Origin: Firmicutes bacterium UBA3910
Lineage (GTDB): Bacteria > Bacillota > Limnochordia > Darwinibacteriales > Darwinibacteriaceae
Direction: 5' to 3'
Length of the DNA: 6,478 nt
Assembly (NCBI GenBank): GCA_002391465.1
Contig: DGFC01000140.1
Location: 1 to 6,478, forward strand
This document shows, one piece after another, positions 1 through 6,254 of this stretch. The notes beneath the pieces were generated by a model. It was not told where the DNA came from, did not search any database, and saw nothing but the letters and a program-made list of their open reading frames with translations. The stretch's first letter is position 1. Every line of letters starts with the position of its first letter. A program made the translations under genes and the position numbers.

Positions 1-19
1 AGATGTGTATAAGAGACAG
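1..19 (+). other. Tn5 mosaic-end (Nextera-type) library adapter, not genomic
   Basis: The first 19 bases are identical to the Tn5 transposase mosaic-end sequence used in transposon-based library kits (AGATGTGTATAAGAGACAG). The helicase reading frame fits its family up to base 20 (final residues LILG). It stops making sense inside these 19 bases, where the family usually continues with a Ser-Pro-Phe motif. This is residual adapter on the assembled contig. A natural Tn5/IS50 end is very unlikely, because the match lies exactly at the contig edge and no transposase gene follows. Confidence 0.96.
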
Positions 20-1318
20 GCCTAGGATCAACGTTGAGGCATAGTCCAGGCCCAGCTGCCTTTGGATGTAATCAAAGGTGGAATCGGTACTCAAGGTGGC
101 CGAGGTTAGAATAACGGGCGGTCCCTGCTCAAAGAGGGTTTCCCCCAGGAAGGGCGCAATTGAAATCGGCGCGGCAATGAGACAGGCCTCGCCGCTTTGC
201 ATTTCAGCCCAGAAAACATAACCTGCATCATCGGCCATAAGGACAAGATGGAGAACGTCCAGCATTTGAACGGTGTACTCCACAAAGCGTTCTAACAGTC
301 CGGAAAGTTCACCTTCTTCCAAATCGCATTCCTGCAGCAGTTCTGCCACATCACCGAGATGCTTACCCAGGCTTGTCCGGGCGAAGTGCATCTTGTTTTC
401 CTCTGTGAGGGGAACAGTATAGCTGGGGATCAAGGTCTCAATCTCCTTGAAATACTGTCCCGCTTCTCGAATGAGCTCATCTAACACCAGACGCAAATCC
501 TGGACTATATACTCAGGTATTTCTCCCTGCAGCGAAGATACTAACTGCATGCCCACGCGGAAGTAGGCTAATACTTCCCGGCGGCTTAACCTGTGGCTGA
601 AAGCATTAGTGGCTACTTCATCCAGGTTGTGGGCTTCATCAATAACCACACAATGGTAATCGGGTAGAACCCGACCCTCGGCGCGAACATCTGCCAGGAG
701 CATGGCCTGGTTTGTGATGATCAAATGGGCGTCTGCCAAACGGTGGCGCAAGCCCCAGTAGAAGCAGTCCTTAAAATGGGGACATAATTCTTCCGGGCAG
801 TTTTCCTTTTCACAGCGTATTTCAGACCAGACTTCCCAGTCAATCTTGACCGGTGCTTCACTTTGGTCACCCGTTTCCGTTGATTCTGCCCATTCAGTTA
901 AGGCGGTAAGTTCCGGGATGAGCCCAAGTTCATTTCCCTGGGACCGCCGATACTCCTCCCAGCGGCGCAGACAGAGGTAATTATTGCGGCCTTTGAAGAC
1001 TTCTACAGTAAACTCCCAGGGCAGAATCTCCTGGAGGAAAGGAATGTCTTTTTCAAAAAGCTGCTCCTGCAGCGTGATGGTGTGGGTAGCAACAACCGCC
1101 CGTTTGCCCGCTTGTACCGTATGAAAAATAAGGGGCAGAAGGTAAGCGAGGCTTTTGCCTACACCTGTGCCCGCTTCAATAATGGCATGACTGCCCGCCT
1201 GGAGGGCTGCGTAAATGTGGTCGGCCATGGCAATTTGCTCGGGGCGATATTCGTAAGCTGCCAGCTTATCCGCTAACAGGCCGGTTGGTCCAAACAGCTG
1301 TTGTGAATCAAAAGCCAA
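20..1318 (-). CDS. dinG: DinG/XPD-family ATP-dependent DNA helicase with Fe-S cluster, 3' truncated
   Basis: Superfamily 2 DNA helicase of the DinG/Rad3/XPD group; relatives unwind DNA 5' to 3' during repair and at R-loops or forks. The visible part is 433 codons and open at the left edge. Motifs in order: a Q-motif-like YEYRPEQ (residues 22-28), Walker A EAGTGVGKS (48-56, Lys55), motif Ia THTITLQEQ (78-86), Walker B DEAH (227-230) and motif III TSAT (405-408). Four cysteines, Cys116, Cys174, Cys179 and Cys185, have the spacing expected of the 4Fe-4S cluster, the last three being C-x4-C-x5-C; Cys169 is extra. The second helicase domain (motifs IV-VI) is lost beyond the edge. There is no DnaQ-like exonuclease domain at the N-terminus, unlike the Bacillus DinG form. 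The TTG start at 1318 is chosen because AAAGGCGGTG lies 5 bases upstream and family similarity begins immediately (LFGPTGLLA). Family call is firm; exact orthology to dinG is less so. Confidence 0.93.
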
Positions 1319-1323
1319 AATCT

Positions 1324-1333
1324 CACCGCCTTT
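1324..1333 (-). promoter_or_regulatory. Ribosome binding site that fixes the TTG start of the helicase
   Basis: On the minus strand AAAGGCGGTG matches the ideal anti-16S complement AAAGGAGGTG at 9 of 10 positions. It sits 5 bases before TTG at 1318-1316. The next in-frame ATG is about 30 codons in (residue 31) and would delete conserved N-terminal sequence, so the TTG start is preferred. Confidence 0.8.
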
Positions 1334-1338
1334 TTTTA

Positions 1339-1347
1339 ATTATACCA
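1339..1347 (-). promoter_or_regulatory. Extended -10 promoter for the helicase gene
   Basis: The minus strand reads TGGTATAAT, a perfect TATAAT hexamer with the TGn extension. At 16-18 bases further upstream there is no recognisable -35 (for example GACGAA), which is typical of extended -10 promoters. The predicted transcription start falls in the A-run near 1332. That leaves a leader of only about 14 bases, made up almost entirely of the ribosome binding site. The element and its position are seen directly; activity is inferred. Confidence 0.6.
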
Positions 1348-1394
1348 TAGAGCAAGGAAAATTCGTCTGCTGTGATGAATTTAGGGTAAAGGGT

Positions 1395-1400
1395 AGGTGA
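1395..1400 (+). promoter_or_regulatory. Ribosome binding site of the methyltransferase gene
   Basis: AGGTGA lies 5 bases before a GTG at 1406. The earlier in-frame GTG at 1397 lies inside this element, so it cannot use it and has only a poor site (AAAGGG with a 3-base gap). The in-frame ATG at 1418 has no good site of its own. The spacing therefore argues for GTG 1406 as the start. Confidence 0.5.
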
Positions 1401-1405
1401 TCCAC

Positions 1406-2314
1406 GTGCGGACCAAGATGAGAGAGTTTGGTTCCGGCCGGAGGGAAGGACATGACTCCAGTCCGTTTTACGAGAGGAACCTATACAAAGGGTTCTCCTT
1501 TGCCGCGCTGCAGGAGTTGATGGAGAAGGCAGCCGAACCTGCAGTCAGCGTACCGCCGCGGCCGCAGAAGAAGTGGGTGAACCGTATTTACTGCGCTTCA
1601 TCCGAGCGAATGGTGGAAATACCCGATCAATCCATTGCCCTAGCCTTCACTTCTCCCCCCTATAACGTGGGAAAGGAATATGACGCGGATCTAGACCTGG
1701 CAGAGTATCTTCGCTTAATTGTAGATGTGGGACGGGAAGTGTACAGGGTACTGATTCCCGGTGGACGTTATGTGGCTAATGTGGCCAACTTGGGGCGCCA
1801 GCCCTATATGTCTCTGCACGCCTATTTCTACCTCCTGCATACGGCTGTTGGGTTTCTGCCTGCGGGTGAAATAGTCTGGCAGAAGGGCAGGGGCATGCAG
1901 GGCAGCTGTGCGTGGGGTTCTTGGCTCTCTGCCAAAGCGCCTCGGCTGCGGGATGTACACGAGTACCTTTTGGTGTTTGTGAAGGAGAAGTACAGCCGTC
2001 CTGAACAGGGTGTAAGCGACATTACGAAAGACGAATTCCTCCACGGTACCCTTTCGGTGTGGGAGATTGCACCCGCATCGGCTAAAAGGGTGGGCCACCC
2101 GGCGCCTTTTCCGTTGAAGCTGGCCGATCGGGTGCTCAGGCTTTTTTCTTACAAAGGCGATATCATTTTAGATCCCTTTATGGGTTCTGGTACAACCTGC
2201 TTGGCCGCTGCCCTTTCCGGCCGTAGGTATGTGGGCTATGATATAGAAAGCAAATACTGCCAAATTGCCGAGAAACGGCTTGCCGCTCTGAATAGCGGGG
2301 ATTTGCACTGCTGA
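1406..2314 (+). CDS. Orphan beta-class site-specific DNA methyltransferase (N4-cytosine or N6-adenine)
   Basis: S-adenosylmethionine-dependent amino-methyltransferase acting on DNA. Numbered from the longest reading (GTG 1397, 305 residues), catalytic motif IV is TSPPY at 85-89 and the cofactor-binding motif I is DPFMGSGTT at 259-267, followed by the acidic GYDIE at 280-284. Motif IV preceding motif I, with the target-recognition region between them (roughly 100-230), is the beta-class order. TSPPY is commoner in N4-cytosine enzymes but also occurs in N6-adenine ones, so the modified base is not settled. The first 60 residues form an extension ([19 protein letters not shown]) ahead of the methyltransferase fold. 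No restriction endonuclease or specificity subunit is adjacent, so it looks solitary, either regulatory or a restriction-modification remnant. Start preferred at GTG 1406; 1397 and ATG 1418 are alternatives. It is divergent from the helicase. Confidence 0.9.
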   Translation: MRTKMREFGSGRREGHDSSPFYERNLYKGFSFAALQELMEKAAEPAVSVPPRPQKKWVNRIYCASSERMVEIPDQSIALAFTSPPYNVGKEYDADLDLAEYLRLIVDVGREVYRVLIPGGRYVANVANLGRQPYMSLHAYFYLLHTAVGFLPAGEIVWQKGRGMQGSCAWGSWLSAKAPRLRDVHEYLLVFVKEKYSRPEQGVSDITKDEFLHGTLSVWEIAPASAKRVGHPAPFPLKLADRVLRLFSYKGDIILDPFMGSGTTCLAAALSGRRYVGYDIESKYCQIAEKRLAALNSGDLHC

Positions 2315-2363
2315 TGGGTGCAGGTTTTAGCCCTGAAAAAGCGTATCATGCACTTGGCGATGG

Positions 2364-2370
2364 AAGGAGA
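2364..2370 (+). promoter_or_regulatory. Ribosome binding site of moxR
   Basis: AAGGAGA lies 5 bases before ATG 2376, a near-ideal site that confirms this start. The 61-base gap after the methyltransferase (2315-2375) shows no clear promoter, terminator hairpin or small gene, so read-through from the methyltransferase is possible. Confidence 0.75.
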
Positions 2371-2375
2371 AATCA

Positions 2376-3323
2376 ATGTACAGAGAACAACTGCAGCAGC
2401 TGAGAAATAACATCAGTCAGGTGATTATCGGAAAAGAAGAGGTAACGGAGCTGCTCTTGACCGCCCTTTTGGCCAGGGGAAACTGTCTGATTGACGACGT
2501 ACCCGGTGTGGGCAAAACAAAACTGGCCAATGCCCTGGCCCGTTCCTTAGGGATAGAGTTTAAGCGCATTCAATTTACACCCGACCTGCAGCCCGCAGAT
2601 ATTACCGGCATTTATTTTTACAATCAAAAACAGGGCGAGTTCCAGTTTCGGTCGGGGCCCGTTTTCACCAATATACTACTAGCGGACGAGATCAACAGAG
2701 CGGTACCTAGAACCCAATCCAGCCTGCTGGAGGCCATGGAAGAACAGCAGGTCAGTATTGAAGGGACAATCTTTTCCCTGCCCGATCCCTTTATGGTCAT
2801 CGCTACCCAAAACCCCCTGGAACTGGAGGGTACTTTCCCCCTGCCCGAGGCGCAGTTAGATAGGTTCCTGCTCAAGATCCAAATGGGATACCCAACTGTG
2901 GAGCAGGAGGCCCAGATCTTGGCCCGCTTTAAGGAAGAGGATCCCCTCACCGATCTGGAACCTGTTTTGGATGGGGAAACCATTCTTAAGCTGCGCAAGG
3001 AGGTAACAAAGGTCCATCTCAGTCAGGATCTGATGGATTACGTGGCGCGTCTAGCTGCGGCGACCCGCGAAAACCCCCATGTCCGCTTGGGTCTCAGCCC
3101 AAGGGGTTCCCTGGCCCTGATGCGCTGCGCTTTGGCCTACGCCTATCTGCAGGGCCGGGACTACGTCTTGCCTGATGATCTGAAATACTTGTTCCCCTAT
3201 GTGGCCAGCCACCGTTTGATCCTCCAGTACGCAAGCGTCTATGGGGAAGAAAACAAACTGGAGTTGGTGGAGGAGATCCTGGCCCAGGTTCCGGTACCGG
3301 TGGAGGATGTTGCCCGTGGCTGA
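2376..3323 (+). CDS. moxR: MoxR-family AAA+ ATPase
   Basis: Cytoplasmic AAA+ ATPase of the MoxR (AAA_3) family, chaperone-like proteins that help assemble or activate partner complexes, often with von Willebrand-type proteins encoded next door. At 315 residues it is the usual full length. Walker A is PGVGKT (43-48, Lys47). Walker B is LLADEINRA (101-109, Asp104-Glu105). The sensor 1 region is IATQNP (142-147) followed by the family signature EGTFPLPEAQLDRF (151-164), where Arg163 is a candidate arginine finger. Sensor 2 lies in LSPRG (240-244, Arg243), and the C-terminal lid runs to the end. All catalytic residues are present, so it should be an active ATPase. The last codons overlap the start of the DUF58 gene, indicating translational coupling and a shared operon. 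The molecular substrate is unknown. Confidence 0.95.
   Translation: MYREQLQQLRNNISQVIIGKEEVTELLLTALLARGNCLIDDVPGVGKTKLANALARSLGIEFKRIQFTPDLQPADITGIYFYNQKQGEFQFRSGPVFTNILLADEINRAVPRTQSSLLEAMEEQQVSIEGTIFSLPDPFMVIATQNPLELEGTFPLPEAQLDRFLLKIQMGYPTVEQEAQILARFKEEDPLTDLEPVLDGETILKLRKEVTKVHLSQDLMDYVARLAAATRENPHVRLGLSPRGSLALMRCALAYAYLQGRDYVLPDDLKYLFPYVASHRLILQYASVYGEENKLELVEEILAQVPVPVEDVARG
3302..3306 (+). promoter_or_regulatory. Ribosome binding site inside the end of moxR, setting the DUF58 start
   Basis: GGAGG lies within the moxR coding end. It directly abuts ATG 3307, which would be sterically unsuitable, but stands 9 bases before an in-frame GTG at 3316. The GTG start gives an 8-base overlap with the moxR stop (GTGGCTGA), a common coupling arrangement. 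ATG 3307 remains possible with the weaker GGTGG at 3299-3303. Confidence 0.5.
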
Positions 3324-4566
3324 TCAGTTCAGGCGCGTTCTTCTCCTGGTCAGCTTTGGCGCCCTAGCCCTCTTTACTGGGCTGCGGGGATACACATCGG
3401 TCTTCGTTGGCGCCCTTTTGGTATTGGTGACCATGGGCCTGGCTTACCTTTGGAACCGCAGTGTTTTTACCAAACTAACCTTTGAACGTACGCTGAATCG
3501 AACCCAGGTGGAATACGACGGGTCTATTTACATGCATTTGACCGCCATCAACCGGAAAATATTACCCATTTTCGGTTTGCGTATTGAAGATACCGTTACG
3601 CCCGGTCTCAAGTTCGCCAATTCTGAGAACCTGGTGGAAGTGAAGGATGGGGCGCACAACATTTTCCGGGATTTTCTCCATTTGAGCTGGTATGAAAGGC
3701 GCAGGCGGGTGTACGAGCTCGTTCCCCAGCGGCGCGGCCGCTTTGAGTTCGGCTCGGGCACGGCCAGCTACGCCGATCCCTTTGGTTTTTTCAAAAACGA
3801 GAAGGAAGGGATCTATGAACCGGAAAACCTGATCGTCTTTCCGAAAGTAGTGCCCATACAGGGAGTTGAGGCCCTGGACACCTATCTATTCGGTTCCAGG
3901 CCCAGGGAAGGCTGGATTTTTGCTGATCCCCTGAACAGGGTGGGGACCAGACGCTATGAACGGACGGATTCGGCCCGGCTGATAAATTGGAAGGCAACCG
4001 CCCGCCATGCCCAGCTGCAAGTGGATGTGGAAAAGCCATCCTTTGATCAGCAGGTGTATCTGTTTTTAGATCAACCGCCGGAAGTGAAGTGGTGGAGTCC
4101 GGCTGTGGCCAACAATCTAGAAGTGGCAATTATGGCTGCTGCTTCCCTAATCCACAACTACACCCAAGCGGGCTACCAGGTCCAACTTGCCACCAACTTG
4201 GTTTCTAAGGTACACGGCTTAAGTCAAAGGCCAACCGGTCTGCTGAGGGGGAGGGCCCAACGGTCCCAACTTCTGAGCAACCTGTCACTCCTGCAGAATT
4301 TCAGCGTAGAGCCTGGAGAGCAGGTTTTGAATAGGCTCCAGACTAGGATCAGGCCAGGGGCAACGATAGTGGTTGTCTCCACTGCCCCAGACGAGCTGAC
4401 ACCTGAGTTCAGCCAAGCCCTGCGCAAGCTGATGCGTAGATCCCGCGTGGCTTTGGTTAGGGTTCAACCTAACATCGCTTCCTTGCCGCGGGAGTCGGGC
4501 CTTAAGGAATGGCGCGTAGAAGGGGGGACGGACTGGCATGAGTTGGAAAAACTGGAGCTCTTTTAG
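3316..4566 (+). CDS. DUF58-domain membrane protein (MoxR partner)
   Basis: DUF58 proteins are membrane-anchored, von Willebrand-like proteins almost always encoded beside moxR; a role as adaptor or client of the ATPase is inferred for the family. From GTG 3316 it is 416 residues. Two hydrophobic segments lie at about 8-23 and 28-46, consistent with a membrane hairpin placing the rest in the cytoplasm. A beta-rich region follows, ending in YADPFGFF (about 152-159). The DUF58 signature is RYERTDSARLINWKATAR (about 213-230), followed by a VWA-like half. The expected metal-ion motif DxSxS after the first strand reads LFLDQPPE (about 249-256) instead, so the metal site appears lost. The stop overlaps the next gene by 29 bases. 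A longer frame reaching up to 3241 exists, but its extra residues lie in moxR and look like out-of-frame translation (Trp/Arg-rich), so it is not used. Confidence 0.9.
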   Translation: MADQFRRVLLLVSFGALALFTGLRGYTSVFVGALLVLVTMGLAYLWNRSVFTKLTFERTLNRTQVEYDGSIYMHLTAINRKILPIFGLRIEDTVTPGLKFANSENLVEVKDGAHNIFRDFLHLSWYERRRRVYELVPQRRGRFEFGSGTASYADPFGFFKNEKEGIYEPENLIVFPKVVPIQGVEALDTYLFGSRPREGWIFADPLNRVGTRRYERTDSARLINWKATARHAQLQVDVEKPSFDQQVYLFLDQPPEVKWWSPAVANNLEVAIMAAASLIHNYTQAGYQVQLATNLVSKVHGLSQRPTGLLRGRAQRSQLLSNLSLLQNFSVEPGEQVLNRLQTRIRPGATIVVVSTAPDELTPEFSQALRKLMRRSRVALVRVQPNIASLPRESGLKEWRVEGGTDWHELEKLELF

Positions 4567-5845
4567 AAACGTCCTTTTGATCCTTATCCACGCAGTTCTC
4601 CTTACCATCTTCGCCCACCCTTGGCTGCAGCTGGCTGGTCAACAGTGGGGTTTTCAATTGGGCAGAGGCTCCCTCTGGTTCTTTGCTGCTGCCGCCGGTA
4701 GTATGTTTGCAGTGGCCAAAAGTGTTGGCCGCGGGAAGCAAGGGATCTTACCCGTAGGCCTAATTTCGCTCCTACTGTTTGCTTTCGCCCTGTTCTGGCA
4801 GCTGCCGTGGTTTATGGTAGTTCCGGCCCTGCTGCTCCTGCTGCTGTTGGGTGTGCGGTTTGCCGATTATTCCGGCAGCAAGAGCTTTGCTGCGGACTGG
4901 GGTTGGAGCTCGTTTGTGCTCCTATTAGTCCAGCTTTTTGGGGAACGTTTCACCTACCAGTTGGGCTTCCCTTTGGTTTTCATCTATTTCGTGCTGGGCT
5001 TTTTGGCAATTATCCTCTGGAACGGAATTGCCATGGAGAAGAGGGGTTTGGTTGTAAGCTATCGGGGTCTCAGCCGTTTTATCCCCCTCTTTGTGTTGGG
5101 CGTGGCCTGTTTATCGGCTGCCCTTGGTCTCCTCTTATCACCTGAGTTTTTGGAACAGGTTATAACCATCCTGGGGAAGGTTTATGACGGGGTGCTGGAA
5201 GTGCTCACCTTCCTGTTTGTGCGGCCCTTTGCTTGGCTCATGTCACCCCTTTTTCGCTGGGCGGAAAGGCAAGAACTAACCCTGGAACAGACTCCCATCG
5301 AGGAGTACGCTTCTGAAAGGCCCCTGGGCGAGCCAACGCCCGATCCATCACCTGAGGTGGTTCAGGCCGCAGCTGCTGGGGCTTGGGTTGTGTTCGTTAT
5401 CATTCTACTGATTGTCGCCTATTTCGCTGTGCGCCGGATTCTCAGGCGGAGGCACAGCGCGCGGGAATCCCAAGTAACGGAGAGTCGGGAGTCGGTCTTT
5501 TCCGGGGAAGAGGTCCTGGGTGAACTGAGGCGTACGTTCCAGAACCTAGTGAAACCCCTAACCAGACTGGCCAGGACCAGATGGTATCAGGGTGACGATC
5601 CCATTTTGCTTATCCGTACCTATTACGCTCGATTTATCAACCGAGCCCAGAGAAAAGTCCCGTATCCACCGGGAGCTACGCCGGGAGAATACGGGGGAGA
5701 GGTTCTGTACCACACGGAACAGGTGGACAAAGGTGCCCTCAAGTCCCTAACCGAGCTTTACAACCGGGCTCGTTACGGTGAAATCGGTGATGCGAAAGAT
5801 GCTGAGGATGCAGAGGAGGCCTTTAGTAGACTGCGCCGTTTGTAG
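4538..5845 (+). CDS. Polytopic membrane protein with C-terminal DUF4129 domain, lacking a transglutaminase core
   Basis: Third member of the MoxR-DUF58 operon. In 435 residues there are about seven to nine hydrophobic segments (about 11-27, 45-62, 71-88, 91-107, 122-136, 144-162, 181-200, perhaps 209-235, and a final one at 279-298). A basic stretch (RRILRRRH, 299-306) and a soluble C-terminal domain follow. That domain (about 325-415) ends with the DUF4129-like pattern PPGATPGEYG (377-386) and LTELYNRARYG (404-414). Typical TgpA-like relatives are 650-750 residues and place a Cys-His-Asp transglutaminase domain between the membrane bundle and DUF4129. Here only about 45 Pro/Glu-rich residues (235-279) fill that place and no such triad is seen. 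The tail D-A-K/E repeats three times (418-426). ATG 4538 follows AGGGGGG by 10 bases and overlaps DUF58 by 29 bases. Function unknown; a cell-envelope role is inferred from context. Confidence 0.82.
   Translation: MSWKNWSSFRNVLLILIHAVLLTIFAHPWLQLAGQQWGFQLGRGSLWFFAAAAGSMFAVAKSVGRGKQGILPVGLISLLLFAFALFWQLPWFMVVPALLLLLLLGVRFADYSGSKSFAADWGWSSFVLLLVQLFGERFTYQLGFPLVFIYFVLGFLAIILWNGIAMEKRGLVVSYRGLSRFIPLFVLGVACLSAALGLLLSPEFLEQVITILGKVYDGVLEVLTFLFVRPFAWLMSPLFRWAERQELTLEQTPIEEYASERPLGEPTPDPSPEVVQAAAAGAWVVFVIILLIVAYFAVRRILRRRHSARESQVTESRESVFSGEEVLGELRRTFQNLVKPLTRLARTRWYQGDDPILLIRTYYARFINRAQRKVPYPPGATPGEYGGEVLYHTEQVDKGALKSLTELYNRARYGEIGDAKDAEDAEEAFSRLRRL
5789..5815 (+). repeat. Three in-frame 9-base imperfect repeats
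   Basis: The units are GATGCGAAA, GATGCTGAG and GATGCAGAG, encoding Asp-Ala-Lys, Asp-Ala-Glu and Asp-Ala-Glu in the acidic C-terminal tail of the DUF4129 protein. The shared GATGC start of each unit suggests local tandem duplication. Copy number could vary between strains without breaking the frame. Confidence 0.7.
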
Positions 5846-5846
5846 G

Positions 5847-5853
5847 AGGAGGT
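5847..5853 (+). promoter_or_regulatory. Strong ribosome binding site of the PII-like gene
   Basis: AGGAGGT lies 6 bases before ATG 5860 and only one base after the preceding stop codon (TAG 5843-5845). It is the strongest site in the window, suggesting that this small protein is made at a higher level than the membrane proteins upstream on the same transcript. Confidence 0.8.
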
Positions 5854-5859
5854 TTAGCT

Positions 5860-6198
5860 ATGTATGCTTTGTTTTTAGTTCTAAATGAGACAAATCTCTT
5901 AGAAGAAATTCTAGCCCGCTTTGTGGACGTGGGAGTCCAGGGAGCAACCATCTTAGACAGTCAGGGTATGGCCAGTGCTTTAGCTGAAACCCAGCCCGAT
6001 CTGCCCTTTTTCAGTGCAATCCGGGCCCGCTTTGAAACGGCCAGGCCTTACAGCAAACTCATTCTCACTGTGCTTGAGAGTGAAGAGTTGGTTGAGCGGA
6101 CGGTGGACGCGGCTCGTGCTGTGCTGTCTACTGTGGACGTGCCCGGTGCAGGCTTCATGTTTTCCCTGCCCCTGGGTAAGGTGTACAGGCTGGAGTAG
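5860..6198 (+). CDS. PII-like ferredoxin-fold small protein (hypothetical)
   Basis: A complete 112-residue soluble protein. Its pattern resembles the PII/GlnB superfamily: strand-helix-strand MYALFLVLNETNLLEEIL with GVQGATILDSQGM (25-37), a middle segment, then a second strand YSKLILTVLE (64-73), a helix (74-90), and a C-terminal VPGAGFMFSLPLGKVYRL (94-111). These correspond to PII positions leading into the T-loop and to its B/C-loop region. The canonical T-loop with its uridylated tyrosine is replaced by an unrelated segment (38-63), and the TGxxGDGK nucleotide-binding loop is not present. Ordinary ATP/2-oxoglutarate sensing is therefore doubtful. Relatives are usually annotated as hypothetical or PII family; other ferredoxin-fold families (CutA-like) are possible. 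It lies 14 bases after the DUF4129 gene, so it is probably co-transcribed. Confidence 0.72.
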   Translation: MYALFLVLNETNLLEEILARFVDVGVQGATILDSQGMASALAETQPDLPFFSAIRARFETARPYSKLILTVLESEELVERTVDAARAVLSTVDVPGAGFMFSLPLGKVYRLE

Positions 6199-6241
6199 CT
6201 GCTCCGGTCTTTGGGGCGGCTCAGCCGAATAATAATAAGAT

Positions 6242-6247
6242 GGGAGG
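6242..6247 (+). promoter_or_regulatory. Ribosome binding site of the Crp/Fnr-family gene
   Basis: GGGAGG lies 7 bases before ATG 6255 and supports that start. It is preceded by an AT-rich run (AATAATAATAAG, 6228-6239) that stands out from the surrounding GC-rich sequence but does not form a convincing promoter. Confidence 0.7.
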
Positions 6248-6254
6248 CGAAAGC

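Noticed and set aside
1..19. Natural Tn5/IS50 transposon end
   Set aside because: The exact position at base 1, absence of transposase and interruption of the helicase gene point to a sequencing adapter.
1082..1276. Plus-strand open frame of 64 codons
   Set aside because: It lies wholly inside the helicase gene opposite the Walker A region, has no ribosome binding site and no recognisable protein pattern.
1715..2098. Minus-strand open frame of 127 codons
   Set aside because: It lies antisense to the methyltransferase, whose own frame carries all the conserved motifs; it shows no family features.
2315..2375. Terminator, promoter or small gene between methyltransferase and moxR
   Set aside because: No stable hairpin with a T-run, no paired -35/-10 and no open frame with its own ribosome binding site were found.
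3241..3306. Upstream extension of the DUF58 protein
   Set aside because: The extra residues (GKKTNWSWWRRSWPRFRYRW) are out-of-frame translation of the moxR end, and DUF58 proteins normally begin near the first membrane segment.
4807..5145. Plus-strand open frame of 112 codons
   Set aside because: Alternate frame of the DUF4129 membrane protein. Its hydrophobic look comes from the membrane-coding DNA in the other frame, and no ribosome binding site precedes it.
6192..6205. Near-palindrome GGAGTAGCTGCTCC as a terminator after the PII-like gene
   Set aside because: It has no loop, includes a mismatched pair, spans the stop codon and has no following T-run.
6228..6241. AT-rich run as a -10 promoter for the Crp/Fnr gene
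   Set aside because: The best hexamer (TAAGAT) matches only 4 of 6 and no -35 stands at the right distance.
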